A DNA stretch of 64,000 bases from NCBI GenBank assembly GCA_964035575.1, contig OZ037861.1, forward strand, positions 248,001-312,000, given 5' to 3'. The notes under the pieces are model-generated. The model had not been told where the DNA came from. It ran no database searches and saw nothing but the letters and a program-made list of their open reading frames with translations. Position 1 is the stretch's first letter. Each line of letters starts with the position of its first letter. The translations under genes and the position numbers were made by a program. Positions 43,313 through 54,243 of the stretch are shown piece after piece. Source of the DNA: Rhynchopus sp. YZ270_cl-10 (Eukaryota > Euglenozoa > Diplonemea > Diplonemida > Diplonemidae).

Positions 43313-44137
43313 CACGTATGGCAAATGATAATTTATTATGAGATCTCATAATAAATTATGAGATCATTATGCGCTATTATGCGCCCTCATAATAATCGCA
43401 TAATGCATAATAGCGCATAATAGCGCATAATAGCACATAATGATTATGCGCTATTATGTGCTCATTATGTGCTCATTCTGTGCCCTACCCCAATGCCCCA
43501 AACCAGAAAATACCACCCTCAGATGTCCAAAAATCCATCTGCGCCCGGTTTTGAGCAGTTTTGAGCCTCAAGAAGCCCCGTATCTGCTTTTTTCAAAAAT
43601 GTACATACAACTTGTACCTGCCCACCCCTCGTAGATAGAGCAACTCACACATCCATCACGCCTCAGTGTGAGCCAGGGGCCAGAAAAGCCCCCAAAGCCA
43701 CATATTTTCACCCCAGAACCTATCCCGAGGGGTACCCAGGCGGTTTGCGGGGTGTTTAGAGGGACTTGGTGGAACTTAGAACCATGTTTCAAAAAGTGTC
43801 AAGCACCTGGTACCAAAGGTTTTCCCACCCAAGGTATCTTAAGCCGTCAAAAAACGTGAAGTAGGTAATAAATCAAAGAAACCCCCCTGAAGTCAATAAA
43901 AACCACACCATAGGCCCATTTGTACCCCAAAATCGAATTCCGCCCGGTTTTGGGCACTTTTGACCACTTCTGAGCGACTTTTTTTGGGTGGGGGGGTGGG
44001 GGGTACGGCACATAATGAGCGCATAACGCCGCATAATTGGCGCATAATAGGGCATAATAGCACATAATAGCGCATAATATCACATGTATTATGAGATCTC
44101 ATAATAGCGCATAATATATTATCATTTGCCATACGTG
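43313..44137. mobile_element. Transposon with CACGTATGGC ends and 6-bp duplication
   Basis: The ends CACGTATGGCAAATGATAAT and ATTATCATTTGCCATACGTG are perfect inverted repeats. CCTCCC flanks both sides (43307-43312, 44138-44143). Subterminal GCGCATAAT units are repeated at both ends and TATTATGAGATCTCATAATA is palindromic. The 500-base centre is GC-richer than its surroundings and has no clear coding frame. The superfamily is unassigned. Confidence 0.75.
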
Positions 44138-44540
44138 CCTCCCCCCTTTTTTTTCGACCAATAATGTAAGATGTGTGTTCCATGCATTTTACATTGCATC
44201 TTTTTAAAAGTGTGGCGCGGCTACCAATAATTACCGTGTAGTCAGCGTCACGCCTACCATGGTTGGTTACAGTGAAAAAAAAAAAGTGTTGTGTGCTTCG
44301 AGAACTTTGCGGTTTTCTTTTAAGGCACGCTAGCACACTCTAGGGTGGCTACACTAATAGTGTGTGCAAGCGCTCAATGCATCAATCAAACTACACGAAA
44401 GGAAGGGTGACGGAAACGACAAACAACACATTTTTTTTTTTTTTTGGGTCTACTTTGGCGCAAGAGAGAAAGCGATAGTAGAGTCAACCAACAATAAAAA
44501 AACACCATAGATGGAGATATTTCACCACTCATGGTGATAC

Positions 44541-44590
44541 AAAGGTCATCCTCAGGTGTCTACACTAATACAACCAAGTTTTCAATAATA
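44541..44590 (+). repeat. LINE-tail repeat, type A
   Basis: AAAGGTCATCCTCAGGTGTC, TACACTAATACAACCAAG. The GTGGAG arm is missing. A second partial copy (TAGCACACTCTAGGGTGGCT) is at 44331-44360. Confidence 0.5.
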
Positions 44591-44723
44591 ATACCAGCCA
44601 ACAACAACAACTACAACAACAGAAACACTTTAAATTAATGTGTACAGAGGTAGAACAAGGGGCAAGGAAGGGGGAAGGGGGGGAGGGGGGGTAAATAAGT
44701 CATTAACCGGTTAACTGTGTGTG

Positions 44724-44757
<34 letters not shown>

Positions 44758-45316
44758 CTTCTTTTTCTTGCTTTTTTGGTCCAGGTGTTCTTATGAAGTT
44801 GCAAGAAACCAAAAAAAAAAAAAAAAAGAAAGGAAGAAAACAGGAAAGGCATAGTTGCCAGCATGCTTTAGGGCTAGAGGTGGTACTGGTTCTGAAAGTG
44901 GTTCCTAGCCCCTTTTTCGGGTGACATTTTAGTCCAGAAACTGCCTTTGTGTGGGGGAGGTGATTTTTTTTGTTGAGACATAACAGCAAGCAACAACAAA
45001 TTTAAAACAAAAAAAAAACAAAAAAACACAAAAAAAAAAAAAAAAACACAAAAAAAAACAAAAAAAAAAAAAAACCACATCGTAGGCAAGCTTCACACAA
45101 AGTAATGAGCAGGCTTCACGTTGAAAAAATTTTTTTTTTCAAAAAAAAAAATGCAAAAAAAAAAAAGGAGGGAAGAGTGGACAGCTCTAAAATAACGTCT
45201 GACTCTTGGGGGTTGGGGGGGAAAGGCAAGAGAACAAAAAAAATGGGTTTCTACGTTCTTTAGGAGTTGTTGGTATTCCTTTCTTCATAAAAGAAGAAGA
45301 AAAAAAAAAAGGTTAG

Positions 45317-45350
45317 CCCTTTATGTGTCCACCTCGGTCCCGTAAAAGGG
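45317..45350. mobile_element. Minimal piggyBac-like remnant
   Basis: CCCTTTATGTGTCCACC and GGTCCCGTAAAAGGG lie between TTAG and TTAA. The ends match those of the large element at 56644-58015. At 34 bases it is little more than the two termini. Confidence 0.5.
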
Positions 45351-45474
45351 TTAAAATTTTTTAAAGCGAAAGATGTCTCTCCCACCCCTTTTTTCCAAAA
45401 AAAAGATGACAGTTTTTTTTTAGTTTTACCTAACCCCCTTCCACCCCCCTCTCTCCCCTCCCATCATCTCAGGG

Positions 45475-46195
45475 TGGCTGTATTGTGATAAAAAAAAAAA
45501 ATTGGCCCATAATACATAATACACATCGTGTGATTCAGGAGGTCCGGACAACCCATGGGAGAAACCACGGAGAACTGCTTTTGGGGTTATATTAAGATTT
45601 GCGGAGCACCTTCGGGGGGGAACCACGGAGAATCGGTTTTTTGGTGATCACAACCAATCACAAATACAGCGAGTTCTACTCTTTAGCCCCTCCCTTCTAC
45701 CATCTAATATTGGCTGTATTGTGATCATTGCCCATCGTAATACATAATACACATCACAATCCAGCCACTTCTACTCTACAAACTCCCCTCTAAGGGTGGG
45801 CTGTATTGTGATAATTGTCCATCATAATACACCATATTTGTGATGTGTATTATGATGGACAATTATCCTAATACAGTGGTGTGGCTGAAAGGGGGGGTGC
45901 TATTTTCTGCTATTTTTCTGCTATTCTGGGCATCTGGATTTTTTTGGTGCGGCTGAAAGGGAGGTGCTATTTTTCTGCTATTTTGGGGTCGTCAGCCACA
46001 CTAATACAGCCAGTTCTACTCTATCCCCTCTAAGGGTGGCTGTATTGTGATAATTGGCCATCATAATACACGTCACATTTGCGATGTGTATTATGATGGA
46101 CAATTATCCTAAGACAGTGGTGTGGCTGAAGGGAGGTGCTATTTTTGGGCTATTTTGGGGTCGTCAGCCACACTAATACAGCCACTTCTACTCTC
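45475..46195. mobile_element. Cluster of palindromic MITEs with repeated nested insertions
   Basis: Four CTGTATTGTG palindromic units (starting about 45478, 45714, 45800, 46037). The third and fourth are each split, at the same position before TAATACAGCC, by a TGGTGTGGCTGA-family MITE (about 45881-46006 and 46119-46170). The first contains a different insertion with ACCACGGAGAA at both ends. The repeated nesting and the shared CCCCTCTAAGGGTGGCTG link show that a composite unit was duplicated. Confidence 0.7.
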
Positions 46196-46386
46196 TATCC
46201 CCTCCTCCATCCCAATCCACACAGAACACACACAAAGGGACGGGGTCAACCTACCCATCTCTGAACCATCCCTTTTGTATTTTTATTTTTATTTTGTTAT
46301 TTTGGTCAGAGTAGGGGATAGGGAAGAAGAAAACCACTTCTCCCCCCTTTCCCTCCCTCTCCTGCCCCCCCCCATTTTTTTAAAAA

Positions 46387-49300
46387 ATGAGTGGTGTGGA
46401 AACCCAAGCCTGGGAGGAGATCGGTAGTGTCCATCACCACAACCTCGCCTCTGGGAGTTCTGCGGAAATGAATTTGGGGGTGGAGAAGTTTGAGGGGCAC
46501 CTTGCTGGCGATTTGAACGATTTGGTTGACGTAAATGGATTGGAAACACAGGAGTCTTCACCTACCAACGCAAAGAGACCCCCACGCAAGAAGAAGATCA
46601 TTATTGTAAAAAAACGGCGCAAAAATTCGATGACTCCCAACACCGATCAAGACCACCACGACGATGCAGACACCATCTCCGAACACGCCACCACAATGCA
46701 CGACGACGATGCAGACAGCACCAGCACTGCCCCCGCCTTCCCTCCCCCTTCCGGCAGCGTTTCTCCATGCCCAACCGGAACTCCATCACCCCCTCCGGTT
46801 CGCGCAAGAAGACGGAGCAAAATCATCACCAAAACATCAGAAGTAGATCTGCTCCGAGAATGCGCAACTCAGCTAGAACGCGACGAAATGGAACCACAAG
46901 CATCATTTTGCGGTTCCGTACAGTCTGGGACAACCAACGATACTGTCGGAGGGTCTCCTCACCACGCAAAGGTCCGCGCAAGACGGCGGAGCCGAGTCGG
47001 CAAAAACGATTCCCTAAGCAGCCTGGTAAGCAGCGCAACCGGGGCCATGGGGATGCCACCTCCGGCACCATCCATCGCCTCTGCGTCTCGATCCCCTTCT
47101 GAAGCCAATATGTCTGTCGGAGGAGCGCTGGTCATGGCTAATGTCGCAAACATCCCAAACGGATCACACCCCCCTCAATCCACCTGGCGTCACTCCCTTC
47201 CAGCAAGCGAATCAAGCCAGCACCCAATGACCCCTATCACCCCTGGTTTAAACGGTTCGGGAGAATCCTTCACCTCTCCGGGAGATCCAAGCGCGATACC
47301 ACCGGCGGCAAAGAAAAAGGTGACACGCGCAAAACGCAATTCATTGATCCTTCAAGCAACCGAATCTCTCGAAGCACAGTCGACCATTTCAAATGGCTCT
47401 TCCGCTGCGAAACTTATGGAATCTACCCTTCCCGTTGGCGCTACGGCATCAGATGTCCCTCCATTAATCCCAGGAAGGGTAAGAAGAAACAGTAGTGTCG
47501 AAGAATTTGAAGGGCTTTTCAAGGGAATGAGCTTGACCCCACGACCATCAGAATCACCTTGCGGGGAAGGGGAAGGGATTGAACGGGGTAGTTCCTCTGT
47601 AGGAAGCTTTCAGTCGATTACACCGCCACCACGGAGCTTGCAGTCACCTACTTTGTATCCAATTACGCATTCGCTTTCGGCCTTTAACAGCAGCAATTCG
47701 AATGTAGCAGGCACAGCGCCAACAACAAATGGAGTGTTTACCCCAAGCCCTCCAATCAGTCCGGTATCTCCGGCACCTCGTTCTCCTCTTACTGCAGGGG
47801 CGTTTGTTGAAAAGAGTGTCGAAAAGCCTGAAAAGAAGAGGTTTGCAGGGCTTGGAGGGTTGTTTTCAAGGGAGCGGAGAAATTCGCAGAAACGGAGTGC
47901 ATCACATGAGAGGCAGGGGTCTTCACCAGGGGTGCCTCCTTTGGCGACCGGAGCCATGCGTTCGGTGTCCCCTCAGATGCTGGGTATATCCCCTAGGGGA
48001 ACGTCGTCAACCTCTCGGTCGCCTACTCCAACCTCGGCTGTGTCGACTCATCTTACGCCGGGGAGAGTGCCGCTCGCTGTGTCCAAGCAGCCCCCTCCCA
48101 AGCCCCCGACGGTCACGACAACGCAAAAGGCGATGGTGCAAGGTGTATGGACATCATGCAAGGACGATGCACGCATCGAGGTGCACGGAACAGAGGTAGT
48201 TCACATGAAGGAAGGAAGGGTCTGGAAGAGGTGCAAGCTGGTGGAGGCGAAGCCAGGGGGGAAGGTAGCCATTGATGGAGTAGGGTTGAAGCAGGCGTCT
48301 AGGGACATGTATAAGGTATGAGGGGCGAGGTGTCATGTTTATCCCAACCTTTTTTTTTTAAACTTTGAGATCGGTACCAGGTTGTGTTTTGTTTGTTTTT
48401 TGTTTTGGCAAAAAAAATATGCTACTCCCCTTTATTTGCATTTCTGGTACCCCAGAAATCCAAAAAAAAAATATATAGTGGAGCACACTCTAGGCATACA
48501 GTACGTCCGAATCGGATCCGATAATATTATCGGATGATTATCGGATGATTATCGGCCAATTATCGGATCCGATAATCATCCGATAATTTTTTTAGTTAGA
48601 ATTCTACTAAGACTTTTTGCTCGATTTTTTTTTTTTTGAGAAGATTTTGTGGCCAATCTTTCAAATAAAGCGGTTTTTGGGCAGAAATAATTTAGTGGGG
48701 TTGTCTCTGCAGGTGGAGAGAGTGAGGTACTGTATACTGTATACTGTATACTGTATACTGTATACTGTATACTGTATACTGTATACTGTATACTGTATAC
48801 TGTATACTGTATACTGTATACTGTATACTGTATACTGTATACTGTATACTGTATACTGTATACTGTATACTGTATACTGTATACTGTATACTGTATACTG
48901 TATACTGTATACTGTATACTGTATACTGTATACTGTATACTGTATACTGTATACTGTATACTGTATACTGTATACTGTATACTGTATACTGTATACTGTA
49001 TACTGTATACTGTATACTGTATACTGTATACTGTATACTGTATACTGTATACTGTATACTGTATACTGTATACTGTATACTGTATACTGTATACTGTATA
49101 CTGTATACTGTATACTGTATACTGTATACTGTATACTGTATACTGTATACTGTATACTGTATACTGTATACTGTATACTGTATACTGTATACTGTATACT
49201 GTATACTGTATACTGTATACTGTATACTGTATACTGTATACTGTATACTGTATACTGTATACTGTATACTGTATACTGTATACTGTATACTGTATACTGT

Positions 49301-50463
49301 ATACTGTATACTGTATACTGTATACTGTATACTGTATACTGTATACTGTATACTGTATACTGTATACTGTATACTGTATACAGTATACAGTATACTGTAT
49401 ACTGTATACTGTATACTGTATACTGTATACTGTATACTGTATACTGTATACTGTATACTGTATACTGTATACTGTATACTGTATACTGTATACTGTATAC
49501 TGTATACTGTATACTGTATACTGTATACTGTATACTGTATACTGTATACTGTGTACTGTGTACTGTGTACTGTGTACTGTGTACTGTGTACTGTGTACTG
49601 TGTACTGTGTACTGTGTACTGTGTACTGTGTACTGTGTACTGTGTACTGTGTACTGTGTACTGTGTACTGTGTACTGTGTACTGTGTACTGTGTACTGTG
49701 TACTGTGTACTGTGTACTGTGTACTGTGTACTGTGTACTGTGTACTGTGTACTGTGTACTGTGTACTGTGTACTGTGTACTGTGTACTGTGTACTGTGTA
49801 CTGTGTACTGTGTACTGTGTACTGTGTACTGTGTACTGTGTACTGTGTACTGTGTACTGTGTACTGTGTACTGTGTACTGTGTACTGTGTACTGTGTACT
49901 GTGTACTGTGTACTGTGTACTGTGTACTGTGTACTGTGTACTGTGTACTGTGTACTGTGTACTGTGTACTGTGTACTGTGTACTGTGTACTGTGTACTGT
50001 TGCATCGCACAAGACCACCACCCCAAGTGTGTTTGTATTTTTATTTTACTATTTCTTCAGGACAGTTGGGTCCCAATCTTTCAAATAAAGGACAAAATTT
50101 GCACTTTTACCGCTCTCCAAGCATGTTAGGACCCATTATCGGATGATTATCGGACATCCGATAATAGCCGATAATCATCCGATAATGACCGATAATGGCC
50201 GATTCGGATCCGATAATTTCAGATTTTTTTGGGAAATCCGATAATGGCCGATAACCGATTCGGATGTACTGTATGTCTAGGGTGGCTACACTAATACAAC
50301 CAAGTTTTCAAAAAAACGAATTACGTAAGTAGTACGTAATATGGGGTCGTCAGGGGCACCAATATCATTTTCTTTTTCACAGCTCGTCTGGGTGAACGGG
50401 GACATGTGGGCGAAGGAGGGTGGTGCAAAGCCGCAGTACCGGCCTGCTAGCATCGAAGCATAG
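46387..50463 (+). CDS. Ser/Pro-rich protein with a C-terminal beta-type domain, two exons
   Basis: Exons 46387-48315 and 50383-50463 join in phase 0 to 669 residues. An AG at 46308-46309 after a T-rich tract could be its leader acceptor. A very basic patch (PPRKKKIIIVKKRRKN, about 64-79) could be a nuclear signal. Residues 80-580 are Ser/Thr/Pro-rich with several RRxS sites (RARRRSK, RARRRSR, RVRRNSS), a kinase-substrate pattern, and are probably disordered. The last 80 residues look folded: GVWTSCKDDARIEVHGTEVV, GRVWKRCKLVEA, KVAIDGVGLKQ, then exon 2 LVWVNGDMWAKEGG. This resembles the small W-x-GD-x-W beta domains common in protist proteins. I do not recognise the family. Without splicing, GTATGA would give Val and a stop after DMYK, cutting that domain before its last strand; this and the donor sequence favour splicing. 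Confidence 0.75.
48727..49553. repeat. (TATACTG)n minisatellite, about 118 copies
   Basis: A 7-bp unit. There is one switch of strand near 49379-49392, where the units read as TATACAG. The unit shares TACTG with the ataxin-2 intron 3 array and with the element's own terminus. Confidence 0.95.
49554..50000. repeat. (TGTACTG)n minisatellite, about 64 copies
   Basis: It directly continues the previous array with one base changed per unit (TATACTG to TGTACTG). The variant spread only to the right. Confidence 0.95.
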
Positions 50464-50959
50464 GGCTAGGGGCATGTGGCATGTGAACACGACCAAGAGA
50501 AAAAATGTACCTTGTGTACAACCGTACCACCTTCAGGGATCAACCCCATGACAACATTGTTTTTTTTTTTTTTGAGAGAAATTTCAGACCATTCGGTCCC
50601 CATAAGCTGAGAGGTTATGTTTATGGGTGATTTTGTGGGTAACGCCAAGGCTGCGCGACCCCCCCAAAAAAAAATAGTACAAATACAAACAAATCCCTCT
50701 CCAACAATAAAATAGAAAAAAAGGGGTTTTTGACACCTGCAAAGCGTACCCCCCTTCTATTTGGTCTTCTTTTAAGGATCCTGTGAAAGAAAAATGGTGG
50801 TTGCTATCTACAGTGTTGATAGGAAGACGGTACGCTGTAACGCATGACAAAGGGGGGTAGGTGGGTCGAGGGGAGGGGATGGTTTTTGTTTTTGTTTTTT
50901 TTTTTGTTTTTTTTTGCATGAGATTCGGCTGAGATGCGTTTTAGCACGATTCAACTACT

Positions 50960-50996
<37 letters not shown>

Positions 50997-51262
50997 TTGT
51001 GCTTGATCGTAGACCGTTCGGTTGTTGTTTTATTAGGTACTTTCCTTTATTTCGTGTTTCGATGTCATTTTCCCCTTCATTTTTCATTCTATTGTGCTGT
51101 GCTGTGGCGTGGGTGTGGATGTGGTGTAGTTTTTTTTTACTTCATTTAATACTCAAACCATATGAGTAACAGTGCTTTGCGATGTGCCTGCATCAACAAC
51201 TACAGTTTTTCTTTTTTCTTTTCCAAAAGAATTTCCCTTTTTTTTTTATCCTCATGAAACGA

Positions 51263-51430
51263 AGGAGGAAATAGAAACAAAAGCATTTTGAACACACTTT
51301 TGCAGTTCTGGGGGACAGAACCGCGCTGCAGAAGCCACTCCTCACCAAAACAGGTCGAGGTGTGTGCGGTTCACCACAACCTCCTCTCCCATAGGTTTTT
51401 ATCGTGTGATGAGTGTTACGTTTCTATTTT
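51263..51430. mobile_element. MITE with GAAATAGAAAC inverted ends
   Basis: AGGAGGAAATAGAAACAAAA to GTGTTACGTTTCTATTT. The core matches 52077-52234 with a few small indels. Confidence 0.7.
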
Positions 51431-51566
51431 TTTTTTTTTTTTTTTCCTTCTTTTCTTTTCCCCCCGCTTTGTTTCTCCACAATCACCTCGCTATCCCCAC
51501 GCACGTAGTGTGTCCGCTTCCCCTTCTTTCGTGACTGTACTGTGCATACTGATCGTTCTTTTTCGC

Positions 51567-51602
51567 CATGACCAAGCACGAGAGGCTTAGGTTCATCTCA
51601 TA
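51567..51602. repeat. CTAAGC hairpin repeat
   Basis: CCATGACCAAGCACGAGAGG, CTTAGGTTCATCTCAT. Confidence 0.55.
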
Positions 51603-51783
51603 AGCCTTCCAATTCTTTTTTTTTCGACCATCACTTAGTACATTAGAACATAGCTGTGCTCTGATGGATAAGATATCAAATGAAACGGGAGGCTTGATTT
51701 TACCTGAAAAATTTTTTTTTGTGGAGTTTAGTGAAGTTCCACCTAACTCCAATCAAATTTTCAGGAATAATCAGGGGGGAAAA

Positions 51784-51860
51784 CAGTGGAGATTTGCACA
51801 ACTGGTGGCAACACAACCTGAGGCAACTACACTACTCCGACAATTTAGCGAAAAGAAAAA
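51784..51860 (+). repeat. LINE-tail repeat, type B
   Basis: CAGTGGAGATTTGCACAACT, GGTGGCAACACAACCTGAGG, ACTACACTACTCCGACAATT. It directly follows a degraded CCACCTGAT-type palindrome (51690-51778). Confidence 0.65.
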
Positions 51861-52076
51861 CAATAACCAGAAAATGCACAGTTTCCCACAGCGACACACA
51901 ACACCACCCCCCTTCCACGACTTCTTGTCTCTCCGATGGCTTTGACGATGCCCTCGGTGAGGGTCCCTATTTTTTTTTTCAAAAAAAAAGCCAAGTTCTT
52001 GGCAATTTTGGAAATATAAATGACTGACGGTGCGTGCCCGCTAGCCCCTCTTATTTTTTGTCACCTCATGAAATGA

Positions 52077-52234
52077 AGGAGGAAGTAGAAACAACGCACT
52101 TTGAACACACTTTGCGGTTCCAGGGACGAACCGTGCTGCAGAAGCCACTCCTCACCAAACAGGTCGAGGTGTGTGTGGTTCACCACAACCTCTCCCATGG
52201 GTTTTATCGTGTGATGAGTGTTAAGTTTCTATTT
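52077..52234. mobile_element. MITE with GAAATAGAAAC inverted ends
   Basis: AGGAGGAAGTAGAAACAACG to GTGTTAAGTTTCTATTTC. It is the shortest of the four full copies. Confidence 0.7.
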
Positions 52235-52298
52235 CCCTCGAATATACACCACAGACAAACACCAAACTTCAGTGGGGGGGAAAAAAATAGCTGTTCGG

Positions 52299-52350
52299 TG
52301 GAGTTCATCCTCGGGTGTCTACACTAATACAACCAAGTTTTCAAAAACAA
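52299..52350 (+). repeat. LINE-tail repeat, type A
   Basis: GGTGGAGTTCATCCTCGGGT, CTACACTAATACAACCAAG, TTTTC and A-rich tail. Confidence 0.65.
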
Positions 52351-52528
52351 AAAAAAAACACAACAGCTTGCGGAGCGACAAAACGAACTTATGCTGAAAG
52401 TCTGGTTTCCATTTTTTTTCTTTCTTCTTCTTCTTGCGATTATCCTATTATTTTCCTTCCCTCCCCCCAAAAAACAGCAAACGTACTTCACTCCACTGCA
52501 CTCTTAGTATCCCTATTCCCCCCCCCTA

Positions 52529-53327
52529 GGGGGTCCGACTCCCATGTAAATTTTTGTCCATTTAATTATTTTTTCAACATTCGGCCATTTCCCGGGCACC
52601 CCCGGGCGAATCCTGCCCCCAAAATAACATATCTGGGCCCTGTGGGCCTGAATTCACCCTCTACGTACCCCAAAATATAAAAAAAATTGAAAAATATGGT
52701 CAAAAATCGGTTTTTTGGCCTTAGGCAAAATGGCCGGTTTTCACTAAAAAACCGTTTCCCGAAAAAAAAATCAAAAAAACCCAAAAAAAATAGACGAAAA
52801 AAGTCGTCTCTGGACACAATTTCGACGGAAATAAGTGGGATGAGTCAAATGCAACCGGTTTTTCACCCTTTTGACAATTTTGCGACGCTTTTTTTGTGTT
52901 TTTCTTGTCCTTGGAACATCCTTGGAACATCCTTGGAACACCCCATGCGTTTTTTCACGTAAAAACACAAAAAAACGTCGAAAAAGGTGTCAAAAGGGTG
53001 AAACTCCGTTTTCAATTGACTCAAAACACATTTTTGGACCGAAATTGTGTCCAGAGACGACTTTTTTCGTCTATTTTTTGGGCTTTTTTTTGATTTTTTA
53101 GAAATTTGGTCAAAATCGGCTATATTGCCCAAAAGGCCAAAATAGCCTATTTTTCACCATTTTTTTCAATTTTTTTTATATTCTGTGGTACCTAGAGGGT
53201 GAATTTAGCCCCACAGTGCCCAGAAACCCTATTTTGGGGGCAGGAATCGCCCGGGGGTGCCCGGGAAATGGCCGAATGTTGAAAAAATAATTAAATGGAC
53301 AAAAATTTACATGGGAGTCGGACCCCC
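52529..53327. mobile_element. Long-palindrome mariner-like MITE, 799 bases
   Basis: The ends GGGGGTCCGACTCCCATGTA and TACATGGGAGTCGGACCCCC are perfect inverted repeats. TA flanks both sides (52527-52528, 53328-53329). The arms stay complementary for most of about 370 bases each, so the whole element can form one hairpin. The centre (52900-52960) holds CCTTGGAACAT repeated three times. No transposase is encoded. Confidence 0.85.
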
Positions 53328-53347
53328 TATTCCCCCCCCCCCACCAC

Positions 53348-53388
53348 AGTGACTAAGCAAAAACAGAGACGCTTAGTATGGTCGTTTA
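53348..53388. repeat. CTAAGC hairpin repeat, diverged
   Basis: AGTGACTAAGCAAAAACAGA, GACGCTTAGTATGGTCG. The inner stem is kept (CTAAGC/GCTTAG) and the outer arms have drifted. Confidence 0.5.
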
Positions 53389-53402
53389 CCAATAAAATAA
53401 CA

Positions 53403-53456
53403 TAGTGAGAGCTCATGCTCTGGGTGTCTAGCACTGATACAACCAAGTTTTCAAAG
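53403..53456 (+). repeat. LINE-tail repeat, type A, diverged
   Basis: TAGTGAGAGCTCATGCTCTG, GGTGTCTAGCACTGATACAA, CCAAGTTTTC. It resembles the 3346 copy. Confidence 0.6.
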
Positions 53457-53947
53457 CAAAAAAAAAAGCAAAAAAAAAAAAAAAGAAAAACTTTTTGAAG
53501 GCTCTTTTCATCCTAAAAGCTGCTCTTAAGGGTTCAGGACGAATGACGTCTTTTCCTTCCGTAGTACAAAAGGCTTCAACATTGAGTACAGACCCGAATT
53601 CTCCCTGGTGGGATTACTCGGCGATTGTCGACACAACGAAAACAACAAAAAAAACAGCACTTCCAACTTTCCCTCCCAAACCATGTATGAAAGGTGATCC
53701 ATACATCGTTCAAAAGCTATACTGTATCTCTAAAGCCTGGTGACCCACAAACGTTTGGAAGTTCAACGTCTTCCTTTTTCTCCCACACGACAGTGAAGTA
53801 AAAAATGACTCGGCTTTGCGGTTTCATCGTTGACCTATAACAGTGAAGCCACAAAAGTAAAACAAAAACGTCGAGTAGTTTACTTCACTTCATCGTATGG
53901 GTGTTTTCCCTAGCAGTTTCACCGTCGTGCAGTTAGAAGGTGTACTG

Positions 53948-54067
53948 TAGTGGTTGGCTGTATTGTGATCATTTGCCCATCATAATACATAATACACAAT
54001 ACAGCTGTATTGTGATGTGTTTTGTGTATTGTGATGGGTAATATGAGCACAGCCCAGCCAACCACTA
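53948..54067. mobile_element. hAT-like palindromic MITE
   Basis: The ends TAGTGGTTGGCTGTATTGTG and CAGCCAACCACTA are inverted. TGTACTG is duplicated on both sides (53941-53947, 54069-54075), possibly 8 bp with the preceding G. It appears to be the complete form of the CTGTATTGTG family and assigns that family to an 8-bp-duplication class. Confidence 0.7.
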
Positions 54068-54243
54068 GTGTACTGCAAGGCTTAGGGTACTGTAGACCTC
54101 ACGAAAGAAAGATAATATTACATACATTATGTCTGTTCTGTTATTAGCAACTTCCCCCCCTTCCGCAAGTCTATTGCTGCGGTTTTGTTTCTCAAAAAAA
54201 AAAAAGTATGATTTTTTATTTTTGTGTGTTATCAAGCATTGCC

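Larger units (their letters stand above)
39819..46386. other. Gene-free repeat-rich region
   Basis: 6.5 kb without a supported gene. Besides listed elements it has a GTACATTGTCACGAGAGGGC repeat (39918-40020), a GAGGAAATAGAAAACGACTG piece (40489), a GAAAGATGGGAACATTCTTG repeat (40690-40765) and a GCGTCCCAGAGG repeat (41157). A GGTACACAGTTCAGGAGAGG repeat lies at 42860-42925. Pure A or T runs are dense at 44730-45175. Confidence 0.55.
48495..50275. mobile_element. Satellite-filled transposon with CATACAGTAC ends and 6-bp duplication
   Basis: The inverted ends are CATACAGTACGTCCGAATCG and CGATTCGGATGTACTGTATG, with one mismatch. TCTAGG is duplicated exactly (48489-48494, 50276-50281). Subterminal GATAATCATCCGATAAT-like repeats lie at both sides, and CAATCTTTCAAATAAAG occurs on both sides of the satellite (48656, 50075). 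About 1,270 of 1,781 bases are satellite and no protein is encoded. Confidence 0.9.
48476..50316 (+). repeat. Type A LINE tail split by a transposon
   Basis: The left piece, TAGTGGAGCACACTCTAGG, is 48476-48494. The right piece starts at 50276 with TCTAGGGTGGCTACACTAAT. Joined across one TCTAGG they give the standard repeat, so the LINE tail is older than the transposon. Confidence 0.9.
48316..50382 (+). other. Intron of the Ser/Pro-rich gene
   Basis: 2,067 bases, GTATGA to TTCACAG. Nearly all of it is one type A LINE tail split by a 1,781-base satellite-bearing transposon. Confidence 0.75.

Noticed and set aside
48316-48321. Stop codon GTA-TGA as the end of the Ser/Pro-rich protein
   Set aside because: GTATGA is a donor like the others here, and splicing to 50383 completes the C-terminal domain in frame.
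48576-50146. Frames of 440-509 residues through the 7-bp satellites
   Set aside because: Same artefact: the 7-bp unit is stop-free in several frames and lies inside a non-coding transposon within an intron.
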